Source: Euleptes europaea (Eukaryota > Chordata > Lepidosauria > Squamata > Sphaerodactylidae). From it: a DNA stretch of 64,000 nt. Of the stretch, positions 11,701 through 23,700 are shown piece after piece. Numbering within the stretch: position 1 is the first letter of the stretch; the number at the start of each line of letters is the position of its first letter. The notes beneath the pieces are model-generated. The model did no database searches. It was not told where the DNA came from and saw only the letters and a program-made list of their open reading frames with translations. A program made the position numbers and the translations under genes. The DNA lies in the NCBI RefSeq assembly GCF_029931775.1, contig NC_079332.1, positions 446,501 through 510,500 of the forward strand, given 5' to 3'.

Positions 11701-14700
11701 AGAAGAGTCTAGACTAGCAGGCCAAGGCCTGCTGGGGTGCAAATATCAACCTCCTTACCTCCTTTTTAAAAGGAAGTGAGGTGTTTGCTTTTAATGGGAG
11801 CAGAAGAAAATGGGACCGCTGGGCCCATCTTAATTTGAAGCAGCGGCTGAGTTGTCCTGCTGGCCACATATAAAAAGAAATGGCCTTTGCCGTCACACAG
11901 ACTACCGTCTCCTTTTGGAAAAGGCTAGTTTGGTTTACTAATTTTAACTTTTAACACATTTTTTTCTAGCAGCTACCTGGGGCTTGATAAAAAACCCCGC
12001 AGAAAAGTATCTGTATGGTTAGGGAAGACATGAGTTGTACAGTGTGTCTCTCAAATTTGCTTTGAGAATGTATCGGACCCATTTTGGCTTGGTTTCCCCT
12101 GAAATGCTTCCATGTGGCTAAAGAATGAGGAACACCTCCCATTAAAAAAAAAAACCTTGCAGTGCAGGGCTAGGTAGCTCCTGGCATGTGTGCCAGGCAG
12201 TGGCATACCTGTCCATCTTGCTCAGCCCACAGGGTTGATACTGAAGCAAGTCCTTGAGGTGCTGTCAGCGAGCTGGGACTTGGCTTACTCCATGGGAGAC
12301 TTGCCAAGCACGACCTGGGCACCATTTGCTGGCACATCAACATCTTAGGTGTTAGATGGGGGCGGGGGGTGGCACTCTGGCAAGAAAGACCGGCTGCCAG
12401 GTTCACATGGAATAGCCCCCATTGCCATGGGGGGGAGATGCATGAAGGGGAGGGCATCTCCTCTGCTGGCGCTCTTGCATAGGCATGGCTTCTGTCCCTG
12501 GAGGCTGGCGGCATCTCTTCTTTGCCACAGGGCCATCTCCAGGTTTCCCTGCTAGCCTCTCAGTGGCAGCTGTTTGTGCAACGAGAAATCGGAGGGGGTT
12601 GCGCTCGAGGATGCCACTAGGAGAAGCAGGAGCCCTGTTGCTGCTGGGGGAAAGGGCCCTTTCGGCCGCCTCAGCTCTCTGGATCCCACGATCCGCAGAG
12701 GCCTCATGCGTTTCCTGCAGAAAGACATTCGGCTTTCCCACTAATCCCAAGCACCGTAAGCAAAATTCTGCAGGCAGAAAAGGATGAAAGGTGAATTTCA
12801 ATCGTGTCTTTACTTTATGACTGAGTGTGGGTGGGTGAGGTTCCTCCCCAACATAAATCCCTTTTTCCTATTCTGGGACCTTCTTCAATAGCCATGCACC
12901 TGAAGGCTTAGTGTTCTGTATCACTGCTGCTGGCTGTTTTCATGTGACCATTCCCTGTTGGTACGACTTGTGGTCTTAAAACCTAGTGTGAGAGTTTGCT
13001 TCCTGAGGCCAGATTCTCAAAGTGTGGCTTTCTCTGTACGGTGCCAGGCTTGGGGGCCAGTTCTCGTGCCCCGCCCCACCCCATGGCAAACGTGTTACGC
13101 CATGGGAACAAAATGTCTGCTTTCCTTAGGAATTTTTGTTAGTGGGTTTGCTTTTGAGGCAAGGGGTCAGATCTCACTCCCTGTGTTACCCAAAGCTCCA
13201 ACTTGCCTCATGACTGTCTCCTGTCTTTGCTGATTTCCAGAGTCATTCCTGATTACAGCAGAAGGCTTGGCTATCAGGCCAGCGCCAAAGGAATCCGAGA
13301 GATTCCAGGTTGGAGGAAAGGGCCGTCCCTTTCCTGCTCAGCATCCCTAGACCTGTCAGAAAACCGCAGTTCATCTGATGACTTGCTATGGCAGGTCCTC
13401 GTTACTGAACTAGGTTAAACCTGGAGCGTAGCCTTGGCGGAAAAATACTCCCCCCCACACACACACACAGAATTAAAAAAGAGTCTAGCCCTAGTTTAGA
13501 CATGGTCAAGTCTTGACCCACAATATGACCTACAATTGCTATTTTTTTATCTTGAGTTTGGTGCTCCGCTCCCTTAAAATACGTCATTTTGAAGAAATGT
13601 AAATGCTTCTTTTCCACACTTAATGTCAACATTTTCCTGCGTTTCTGATCACAGAGATCAACATCTTTACATTTCTTTTCAGAACAGTGTTTGCCGTTTT
13701 CCAGAACGTGCAGTTTGCTGAATTTTCCTAACATTGTTCTAAATTAAAGGAAATGTTTGCATATGGAAAGACTCTTTCCTATGTTCTATATAAATATTTT
13801 TGAGAAATCTTCTCAAGAGTGCCATGCATGAAAAGAATTCATTATTTATTTTTTTAGTTAAGTAAGCAATTTCCCTTTATTATGGGTAAAAAAGGCAGCT
13901 AGTTATGCCAACCACTGAACACAAAATTACCGTGAGTTGACTCCACTGAAGGAGTTCAGTTTTTTTTTAGCTTTTCATACGTAGAACTGAATATTCTGCC
14001 TGTCTCTCTCTCCTCTGACCTTTTGGCCAAAGCGATGCACTACTTTGAAAAGTGCCTCTCTGTAGAACATGAACCCAAGCTAGATGCTAAAACCGCAGTA
14101 GAGGCTGAATATGTTGCTGTGTTTTGATTGTGGAACTTGAATGTGTGTTTAATTTTTTATGAACAGATTGATGACTCTTCTGCATCTATTTCTCTGGCCC
14201 AGCTTACAAAGGTATATATATATATATATATATTCTTGTCAAATATAGCCAAATGAAGTGTTGCTTGCTTGGCATTTTAAATGTTTTTTTTATGCTGTGA
14301 TCGATATCTGATTAACTTTTGTCATTGGTGCGGAACGTTTTTTTTAAAGTGCGAACATAATGAACCTCAACATTGCAAATGTGTGTATTTATTGCTAACT
14401 ATCCTGTAAAGAGTAGTTCCCAGTATGGGAAGATAGAAGGGGAGTCTCTTATCAGCCTCAGCATAATGTTGCAGTTGTGTTCATCCTCAAGACACAAAGA
14501 AGAAGCACTTCTGAAGCTGTGTTACCGTTTTTCATATATTCCGTTAATTTTCCTGTGGAAAAATAACACAATTTTAAAGAAGAATTGTAAATATTTTGGC
14601 TATTTATGGACTCCTAGGATTTCTTTCTGTGCAACAGCCAAAATAGAAGTTATTTCCATATCACATGGACACTTGACACGGTGGCTTGTGGATTCCTCAC

Positions 14701-17700
14701 TGCACAGTGATAGAGCAATAATAATTAATTTGCATATAATGATGGGATAAGTTGTACCCTTGTAGCATATGCAGTGGGAAAAGAGCTATGCAACTAATTT
14801 GTTTGAACACAGACTGTGTAAATGTATCTTAACTGTTTATAGGAATATACCAGTGTGTGTGTGTGTGTGTGTGTGTGGCATACGGGCACATGTGACCTTT
14901 TTTTGGAAACTGTTGTATATGCCATGTTTTGCTATTGAAATTGCTTACATTTTCTGCTCAATAATATGTAACTTTGTCTGGGAAAGCACTAGTGATAACA
15001 CTTGCCCTCCACCGAAAACCGCTGCTTGTTAACACTCACACCGTTAGGAGCAGTCCTCCCCCCCCCCACAAACACTATATCGGTGTGTGAATAAAAGACG
15101 GGAGGGGATTTTTTTTTTTAAGGCGAACCCTAATTTTTCTAGCTAAGCTGAGAAATTTGACACACACCTGGCAAATATGGAATTTGTCAAACAATTTCAC
15201 CTAAAGTTTGGTTTCCATTAGTGCTGTCCTTAAATTTGTCCTCAGTTCTGTAAGCTCATGTCAACTTTATTTTTCTGAGATGTGAAAAACAAAATGTCCG
15301 AGGGGTGTACAGGTTTTAAGTTTTTAGAGAGAACCGAAGTATTTCTGACACGTGGACACTCTTGTCATATAAAGCAGTTCAAAACTGTTACTCACTTTAA
15401 CCTCTCAATGCAGGTTGTCTGTGCGTGGAGGCGACGTCTTTAACAGTTTTCTGTTTTATTCCGATTGTGTATTTAAATGCCATATTTTGAATTTTGGTCT
15501 ATTCCTACTAATGTTTTGTGCTATTGGATGTGTTCTGTAAACCTGTTTGGGTTCAAACAAATTAGCGAAGTATTTGTAAATTAGTCTTCTGTAAATGTGA
15601 ACGGTTTTCATAGTTGTTCAATCTGGATTGTTAAGAAAAAAATGATGTATTTCAACCAACTGTTTAATAAAATGTTGAAACTAGCTGGTTGCTTTTGTGG
15701 ATGAATGTATAAGTATCTGTGTGGCTGATCTGAATGTTAGGTGCTTGAATCTCCAAGGAATTAGGAACCAGCCCCTCAGACCCTGCTTGTATCTGCGCTC
15801 GTAGATCATGAACCAGCTCAGCAGGTGCCAGATTTCTGGAACTGTTAGCTCCACACAGGAGGATCACACTCTCCAATGGACAGTCATCCTGAAAACTGCA
15901 TGACCGAAACAGCGCACGCCACCTTCTCTTCTCTTTAGCAAAATGTGAATCAGGTTTACCCCCTTTCGCTGGTCCTCTGTGCTTTCTTTCTTTCTTTCTA
16001 AAGACATCTGAAAGGCAAGCAAGGACTCATTTTCCAAGTTCTTAAAGTGGCCGAGTTTCTCTGGCTCCACTTTTCAGGATGGCGCTGTCCTTTTTAAATA
16101 TTTTGAAGCACCACGAGTACATCTCACTGTCTTTTAAACAGAGGCAAGAGCTGACTGCATCACTTCTGTGCAGAATGTAGAGTCTAGCTTCAGGGGTTTT
16201 TAACCTGAAGGTTCCGCAGAAGGCAGTCATGTAAACTATTTGACTCTAGAGCATGTAATTTCCCACAACTGGAGTCATAACACAGGCCTTTACAGAAGGT
16301 ACAAACAGAGCCTAAGGGTTAGAGTGCCCTAGCAAAGGAGAGTTTCTCCCCCCATCCCACCTTTACAGCTTAGGCACACAAACATCATGTAACGGGCATA
16401 AGGACTCCCTGGACCATCTTCAGGACAATCTGATATTAAAGAGCTATTTTTGAGGCAACGTCAGTTAGCTTTGTGCTGCTCTTTACAGGATTGGATGAGT
16501 GGTGTTTGTCTTTGACTGGGTGGACTTAAATGTGTTTCTAATGTGTGTGTCACATGATTGCCTATTGAACAGACCGCCAATCTGGCTGAAGCCAATGCTT
16601 CCGAAGAAGATAAAATTAAAGCTATGATGTCACAGTCTGGCCACGAATATGATCCGATCAAGTAAGTGTTCACCGTTTCACACACCAAAACATAACGATT
16701 TATTTCGGAACAATTTATAGATGTGTTTTCTTGTGTGTTTTTTTTTTCTTTTCCTTACTTAAAAACCCAAGAGCAAATTATAAAAAGCACGCCCTTTTCT
16801 TCTTGCCCCCTTTCAGTTATATGAAGAAGCCCCTGGGCCCGCCTCCGCCGACATACACTTGCTTCCGTTGTGGGAAACCTGGCCATTATATAAAGAACTG
16901 CCCAACCAACGGGGTAAGGTGCTGGGAGGTGAGCTCTGGGGTTGTGCCACTTGCGCGCGCCAGTCATCTCTGCCTCTTGATTTCTAGTTGTCTTCCTGAA
17001 GGGGGGCTGCTAACGAGAGGGGCAGAGTCGCCTTTCTTGGCTTACTGTGCTCTTTGGATGGGGTGGAAGGAGATCGTTTGCTCGTGAGGTTTTGAATACG
17101 TTTGGTCTCCCCCCTTCAGGGGAGCAGAGGGCAGCCGGCCTGTTTGGCCGGTCAAGGGACAACGGGGCTGCAAGGGATGCTCAGTTCTGGGCATTAACCT
17201 GGGACCCCTGCACCAGGAAGGATTGGTGGTGCCCTTGGAGAGGAGGAGGAGAGCCGTGAGGGTCGCTGGGCTCGTCGTCCGTCTTGGCGGTGGGCCATCC
17301 AAGGGCAGGAGAGGCCGGCTGCGTTTGCTGCTTCCTCCGGCCACGAGAGGTGACTGGCTGAAACGGTGTTTTTTAAAATGACGCTGCGTAGAGCACTCTG
17401 TATTCAAAACCAGCCCTGAGCTGCCGTCTTTGAACTGGCAAGGGAAGAAGAAAAAGACCCTAAAAGTTGGAGGAGTCGTAGCGATGTTCTCTTAGCAGGA
17501 TGGCTGAGAGATTTCTGGGTTTTTTGCTTCCTCAGGACAAGAACTTCGAGTCTGTTCCCAGGATCAAAAAGAGCACAGGAATTCCTCGAAGCTTCATGAT
17601 GGAGGTGCAGGACCCCACCACCAAGGGCGCCATGCTGACCAACACGGGGAAATACGCCATCCCGACTATCGACGCGTAAGTGCCCGTGCCCTCACAGAGA

Positions 17701-20700
17701 CCGGGAAAGAGAAACGTTCTCTCCAGTGTGGTGTGGTGGTTAAGAGCGGTGGTTTGGAGCAGTGGACTCTGGTCTGGAGAACAGGTTTTGATTACCCCCT
17801 CCTCCACATGAGCGGCGGAGGCTAATCTGGTGAACTGGATTTGTTTCCACACTCCTACCCATGAAGCCAACTGGGTCACCTTGAGCTAGTCACAGCTCTC
17901 TTAGAGCTCTCTCAGCCCCACCTACCTCCCAGAGTGTCTGTTGTGGGGAGGGGAAGGGAAGGTGATTGTAAACCGGTTTGAGTCTCCCTTAAGTGGTAGA
18001 GAAAGTCGGCATATAGAAACCAACTCTTCTTCTTCATCATCAGTGGCTCATAGCCATGGTGAGTAAAAGGAGCTTCCATCTCCAGAGGCGGTGAGCCTCT
18101 GAACACCAGAGCCAGGCGGCACTATTAGGAGGGCATCATGCCCCCAGTTCAGTTTGTTGGCTTTGCCAGGCAGCAGGTTGGCCACTGTTTGAAACAGGAG
18201 GCTGGGCTTGCTGGACCCTCACTGGACCGATCCGGAAGGTTTTTCTGAGGTTCTTAACAGCTGCACCTTTTCAACCTGGTTGTCTTTAGAATTTAGCCAA
18301 TCCCCACAGTTGTGGGATCCAACCGAATCTGTTTCCGTTGCTTGATGGAATCGTTAGCATCATCCCGTCTGAAAAAGGGCAACGACTGACGCTCAAAACT
18401 AAACGTGTTAATGGATTTGGGGGCCCTTGCTGGAGTTAACATTTCAAGCTATCGTCTCCTGTTAGATCTGTGTGTGTGTGTGTGTAATATTATCAGTATA
18501 TTCATGTCCTCTGCTACCTTTTTTTTTAAAAACCAGCAGATTTCAGTAAATTTCCTTTCTTTCAGAGAGGCTTATGCAATTGGCAAGAAAGAGAAGCCCC
18601 CTTTCCTGCCAGAAGACCCGTCTTCCTCGTCAGAAGAGGACGACCCAATTCCCGATGAGCTGCTGTGTTTGATCTGTAAAGATATCATGACTGATGCCGT
18701 GGTCATCCCCTGTTGTGGAAACAGCTACTGCGATGAATGTGAGTCCCGAGTTCTAAACACACGGCCTAATGCGGGGAGGGGGGCCGTGATGCAGGACCCC
18801 TTTTGGTTGTCCAAGCTAAGGGAGCAGCAGGCCTGTGAGGAGTGGACTCCCCCCTTTTCCTAGGCAAAGGTAGTGCAGCCCATGTGGCTCTGCGCTTTTG
18901 AATCCTGACTGTGATAGAGGAAGTGATGCACAATTGGCTTTTTTTGAATTGCTGCTTTTTGGGTACTTCTAACAGTCTGTCTACTGCACAATGGGAGAGT
19001 TTCCCAGAAGCCCTTTGGTGAAGCAGGGGCCTCTGGGACACTCTCATAGAATCATAGAGTTGGAAGGGACCACCAGGGTCATCTAGTCCAGCCACTCTCG
19101 CATGTTCTGATGAGGGAGTGGGTGGGGGGAGGCAGCGGCACGTGAGTCTCATGTGCTCTTTTGAGGTCACAGGGTGGTCCCTGATTTTGGGAGGGGGAGT
19201 GCCAAATGGCCAAGGAGCTGTATGCACAGCTGTCTTCCAAAATGCTGGCACCAGATGCAGGCTGGAGGCAAACAGTTGGCTTTTTAGTTGGGCCGGGGGG
19301 AATTTTAATCAAAGAGCTGGTTTGATGAACCCCTGAAGTGTGCACCCTAACAGTTACCACAAACTTCTGATTCTCTGCATCCTGCACTTTGTACAACAGG
19401 GTGGGCTTAGACTGGGGCCAAAAATAGCCTTCTGTAAGACATTGTGACAGGTTTCAGAATGCCTCTCCAGAGGAACACCTGACCCACCGATACTTCAGTG
19501 GGCAGGGGGTACATCCTGGGGAAGGCCATATGTGGGGCTTGGCCTGGGTGTTTGACCACTGCGGTGGTCATTTCTGCTGGCGTCATGTGTGGTTGGATGC
19601 AAGAGCTCTCTTCGGCTAAGTGAGGAGTCCACAGGGAGAGGCTTCGTCACTGAGTGGAAACAGAGGAAGGGGCTTGCCACAGAGCCAAGGGTTAGGGTCT
19701 CTCGGGGCTCCTCGCTTTGCCAAAGGGAGTCCTCGCATCCAGCCTGGCATTGCCTTTCACTGACAAGATTATGTGGAGGCTTTTGGGGCTCAGCTGCTGT
19801 CGACAGTCTTAGGAGCTGCGCTGTACTGACGGGCATGGCAGAATCTCAGCACGGCCTGCTTCACTTGTTCACAGGTATCAGAACAGCCCTCCTGGAATCG
19901 GAGGAACACACCTGCCCGACTTGTCACCAGACAGACGTTTCTCCTGACGCTTTAATTGCCAACAAGTTTTTGCGCCAGGTAACTTCCAGTCGCTCATCGG
20001 GTTCCCTGTGTCAGTGAGCGAGGGACCCTGGCAGCCCCCACCCCGTCATTTAGAGCCATTTTGCTGACTGGGTGGGAGAGGCCCCCTTTGAAGGGGCCTC
20101 CGGAGGGTTCCACTGCAGGAAGGCCAGCTGCGTGTTCCAGGCCTTGCTGGACCCCCTGATCTCATCCCCCCAGTTAGCCGAATCAGTGTCTGTGTGTGGG
20201 GGGGGGCATGTTTGGTGCTGGATGGGAGAGCGCCAGTGGGCTGACCTGTCCCGTCCCTTTCATTGGCAGGCCGTCAATAATTTCAAGAACGAAACCGGCT
20301 ACACGAAGCGGCTCCGCAAGCCAGCCCAGCCCCCTCGGCCGGCGGCTCCGCGGAACGCGCCTTCCATGCTGAGGGCAGCCATGTCGAGGCAGCAAGACCC
20401 CCTGATGGTTCCCCCCTCTTCTGCTCCGGGCCACGCTGCTGCCTCCCTCACCTTGCCGCTGGCATCAGCCTCGGCAGCGCTGCCGGTCAACCCGTCTGCC
20501 TCCGCACCTGCTGGCGAGGGCCCGGCCCCTGTGCCCATGGCTATTCATCCGGACAAGCCTGAAGGACCGTTCCGGTAAGCCAGCTTGCCCAGTCCTGCAA
20601 CTGTCGGCGTCGGCCCCCACAGAGCAGTACGAAGCAGCCGAAACACCCCGAAGTAGTGAGCCAGGGCTCCGAGTTCACCAGAATTCTCCAGGGTGGCTGT

Positions 20701-23700
20701 TCAGCAGAAAATTCAACACCAAGGTGTTGCTGGACGTGACAGAAATATCTGCCATTTGTCAGGTTCTTTCAGTGGCGTGGAGGTGGATGGGGAGCCCCTC
20801 GGCCGAGGACCCACCACTGATTACAGTATTTTGTAATCAGAAGAAAAAAATAACAATTACTCCAGCACCAGTCAGACATACAGTATGTCAAGTCTTACAA
20901 AGAGTGCCATTTTTTGACCGCCCCATTAACCAGCTAAAATATAAAAACTTCCCAATTTAAGAATTGTGTTATATTCCATATTTAAATCCTGCTACCCTGT
21001 CTGGTAGACTGGATATTTAGCCTTTTAATTTTGCTGCATCTCTACCTCTACTCGATCAGCCTAGTTCATCCTTATCACTATATTATTCTAAAACTTGATT
21101 ACCTGCCCAGTTAGTCAATTTAAACATTAATAGTTACTGCTTCCTCGCCTTGAACGTTGTCTCTTTTGTGCCAGGGAAGGCGAGGTGATCGGTCCATCGG
21201 CTGCCCTTGTGGCTGCCTCAGAGCACCCCAAGCCGCCTTCCTCGCTGTCCGTGAATGCCGTGATGGAGGAGAAGGTAGGCTTCGTCCCGAGAGCCAGCTC
21301 CTTTTGCCCCGCTGACCACGGACGCCTCTCATCCTCTTCCTTGCCTTCCTCCAAGGGCTATCAGGTCCCTGTGCTTGGGCAGCCAGCCTTAGCAGGACAG
21401 CTGGGCCCGCACGGGCACTCCATCCCCTCCATGGGTAAGTGGCTTGGAGCTTGGGGCTCCTGCATTGGTGTTCGGGTGTGTTTTCCTGACTTAACGGCCC
21501 CTCTCTCTTCCCCGCCTGCCTCAGGTCAGCCAATGAGACCCAACCCCATTCGCTCTGCAGGCAGCCGCTCCGGCTGGGAGCCGTAAGTACACCTTTGAAA
21601 CGCATTCCACTCATTCTCTTAAGCAGTAAAGTATAGAGTGTGGTGAGTGTGGGAGGGGCCGTGGCTCAGTGGTAGAGCATCTTCTTGGCATGCAGAAGGC
21701 CCTAGGTTCAATCCCCAGTGGCATCTGCAGTTAAAGAGACTCGGCAAGCAGGTGATGTGAAAGACCTCTCTCTGCCTGAGACCCTGAAGAGCCGCTGCCG
21801 GTCTGAGTAGACAATACTGACTCTGACGGACCAAGGGTCTGGTTCAGTAGAAGGCAGCTTCAGGTGTTCATGTGAGCCTGTTAAGAGACTGCTGACGCAG
21901 GCATGGAGAGAGGGTCGCTTGGAAAACCGGCAGGAAGCTCTGGCCGCTGCTTTCACAGTCTGGACTGCAGTAGCGAAAGTGTTGGTGGGAATCGGGAATG
22001 GAGCCAGCCGTTCAAAGTGTGATTGGCCTGGGCTGGACAGAGGAGACAGCCTCCGTCCACACGTTGGGAAGACCTTCCGTAGGTAGGGACAGCGGGAAGC
22101 CCAGGCTCCAGCAGGGGTCCTTGGCCTAGAGGGCTGTCCTCGGTGTGCTGGGCACGTCCAGGGTGGCACAGAGCTCTTGCCGAACTGGAGATGCAGCGTA
22201 GGCTCCGACTTCACGCATGTTGGCAGCCAGCTCAGCGGCGGGCCAGGAAGGCCACGTAGAAGAGCTTGCAAGCAGGCAGGGCTGGAGTCAGTGCTTTGGA
22301 GGCCTTGCGGTCAGCGGAGGGGTCAGAAGCCAGCTGGGGAGGGGGCTCTGGGTGTGGCCAGGGCAGCCTCAGAAGCTCTGAGCTCAGGGGGAACAGCTTA
22401 GGCAGAGGCCCTGCAGCTGAGGAGGGGCATTTGCAGCTGAGGAGGGGCGTTTGCTTCGGAGGGTCGCCTTTTCCCTTTCCTTTCTTGCAGTCCAGGGACA
22501 CGCGTAACACTCAGTGACAACGTCTTTTTGGGTTTCTTTAGAAGTTCAAACCGAGGACGGCCGCATAGTGACCGCACACAAAGGACTCAGGCCCCAACAC
22601 TGCCAGCCTCCGCCCAAGTGTTTGTGCCCGTGCCGCCTCCTCCTCCCCCCCTGTACCCGCCTCCTCCCCACGCACTTCCTCTTCCACCGGGGGTACCTCC
22701 TCCACCACAGTTTCCTCCTCAGTTTCCACCGGGGCAGCCTCCGCCTGCCGGGTACACGGTCCCCCCTCCGGGATACCCCCCGGCTCCAGCAAACATATCA
22801 ACACCTTGGGTACCAACACCTGTGCCAACGGCTCACTCAAATGCCATCCCAACGACACAACCACCTCCTCTCTCTAGGGAGGAGTTTTACAGAGAGCAAC
22901 GGAGGCTTAAAGAGGAGTAAGTATAAGGCTGCGAATGAAGTTCCGTTATATTTCATTCTTCCGTTTCAGTAGAATGTTGGACTGCCGTGAGAAAAAATGA
23001 CATATAACGTGAGATTTCAAATGTTGATGTTCACTACCGATCAAAATAACCCAGAAAACTGTGCTGCTAACAAAACACCTCTAGGAATCCCGTCCTGGTT
23101 TGTTTGTTTTTTTGTTTGTTTTTTTGGTGATCCAGTAGCATGTTTGTTTCTCGTTTGCATGCGGTGCCCTCGTTGGAGCTGGTGCGGTTTTTCTTAATGC
23201 CTTTTATAACCGTGTCCTGTGGCACTGTATCACATCGCGATCCCTTTATTGTTTTGGCAGGGAAAAGAAAAAGTCGAAACTTGATGAGTTTACAAACGAT
23301 TTTGCTAAAGAGCTGATGGAATACAAAAAAATCCAGGAGCGCAGGCGATCTTATTCCCGGTAATTGTGGGTGGGGGATTGTGTTTTTGTGATCGCTGTAT
23401 CCATTAGCCGGGTGGTGGGATCTGCAGTTTTGCATGTGGAATATTCCAGAGGCATCCCGTGCCCCTTTTCTAGGGAGGGGAAAAGCCGCAGGGCCTAAAA
23501 TGTGGAAGCATGGCTCTCTGTGGGAGTAGGCAGCATGCAGTTGGATGCCCTCAGAGCATCGGCTGGGGTGATGCATTCCTAGGCGCTGCACATAGCGTGG
23601 GGCTGACGTAGGATCTGGGGCTGCAGGGGGCCAAGTGCAGCTGGGAGGAGCGCGGGGTCTCGATCCATTGTCCAAGTTCTGACCGACTTGAGGGACTGAA

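Noticed and set aside
21651-21720. Possible tRNA gene (A and B boxes)
   Set aside because: The tRNA-like head continues into a repeated non-tRNA body found at several other places in the window, so it is a SINE.
23067-23675. Minus-strand frame of about 202 codons across an RBBP6 exon
   Set aside because: It overlaps the conserved 99-nt exon on the other strand and resembles no known protein.
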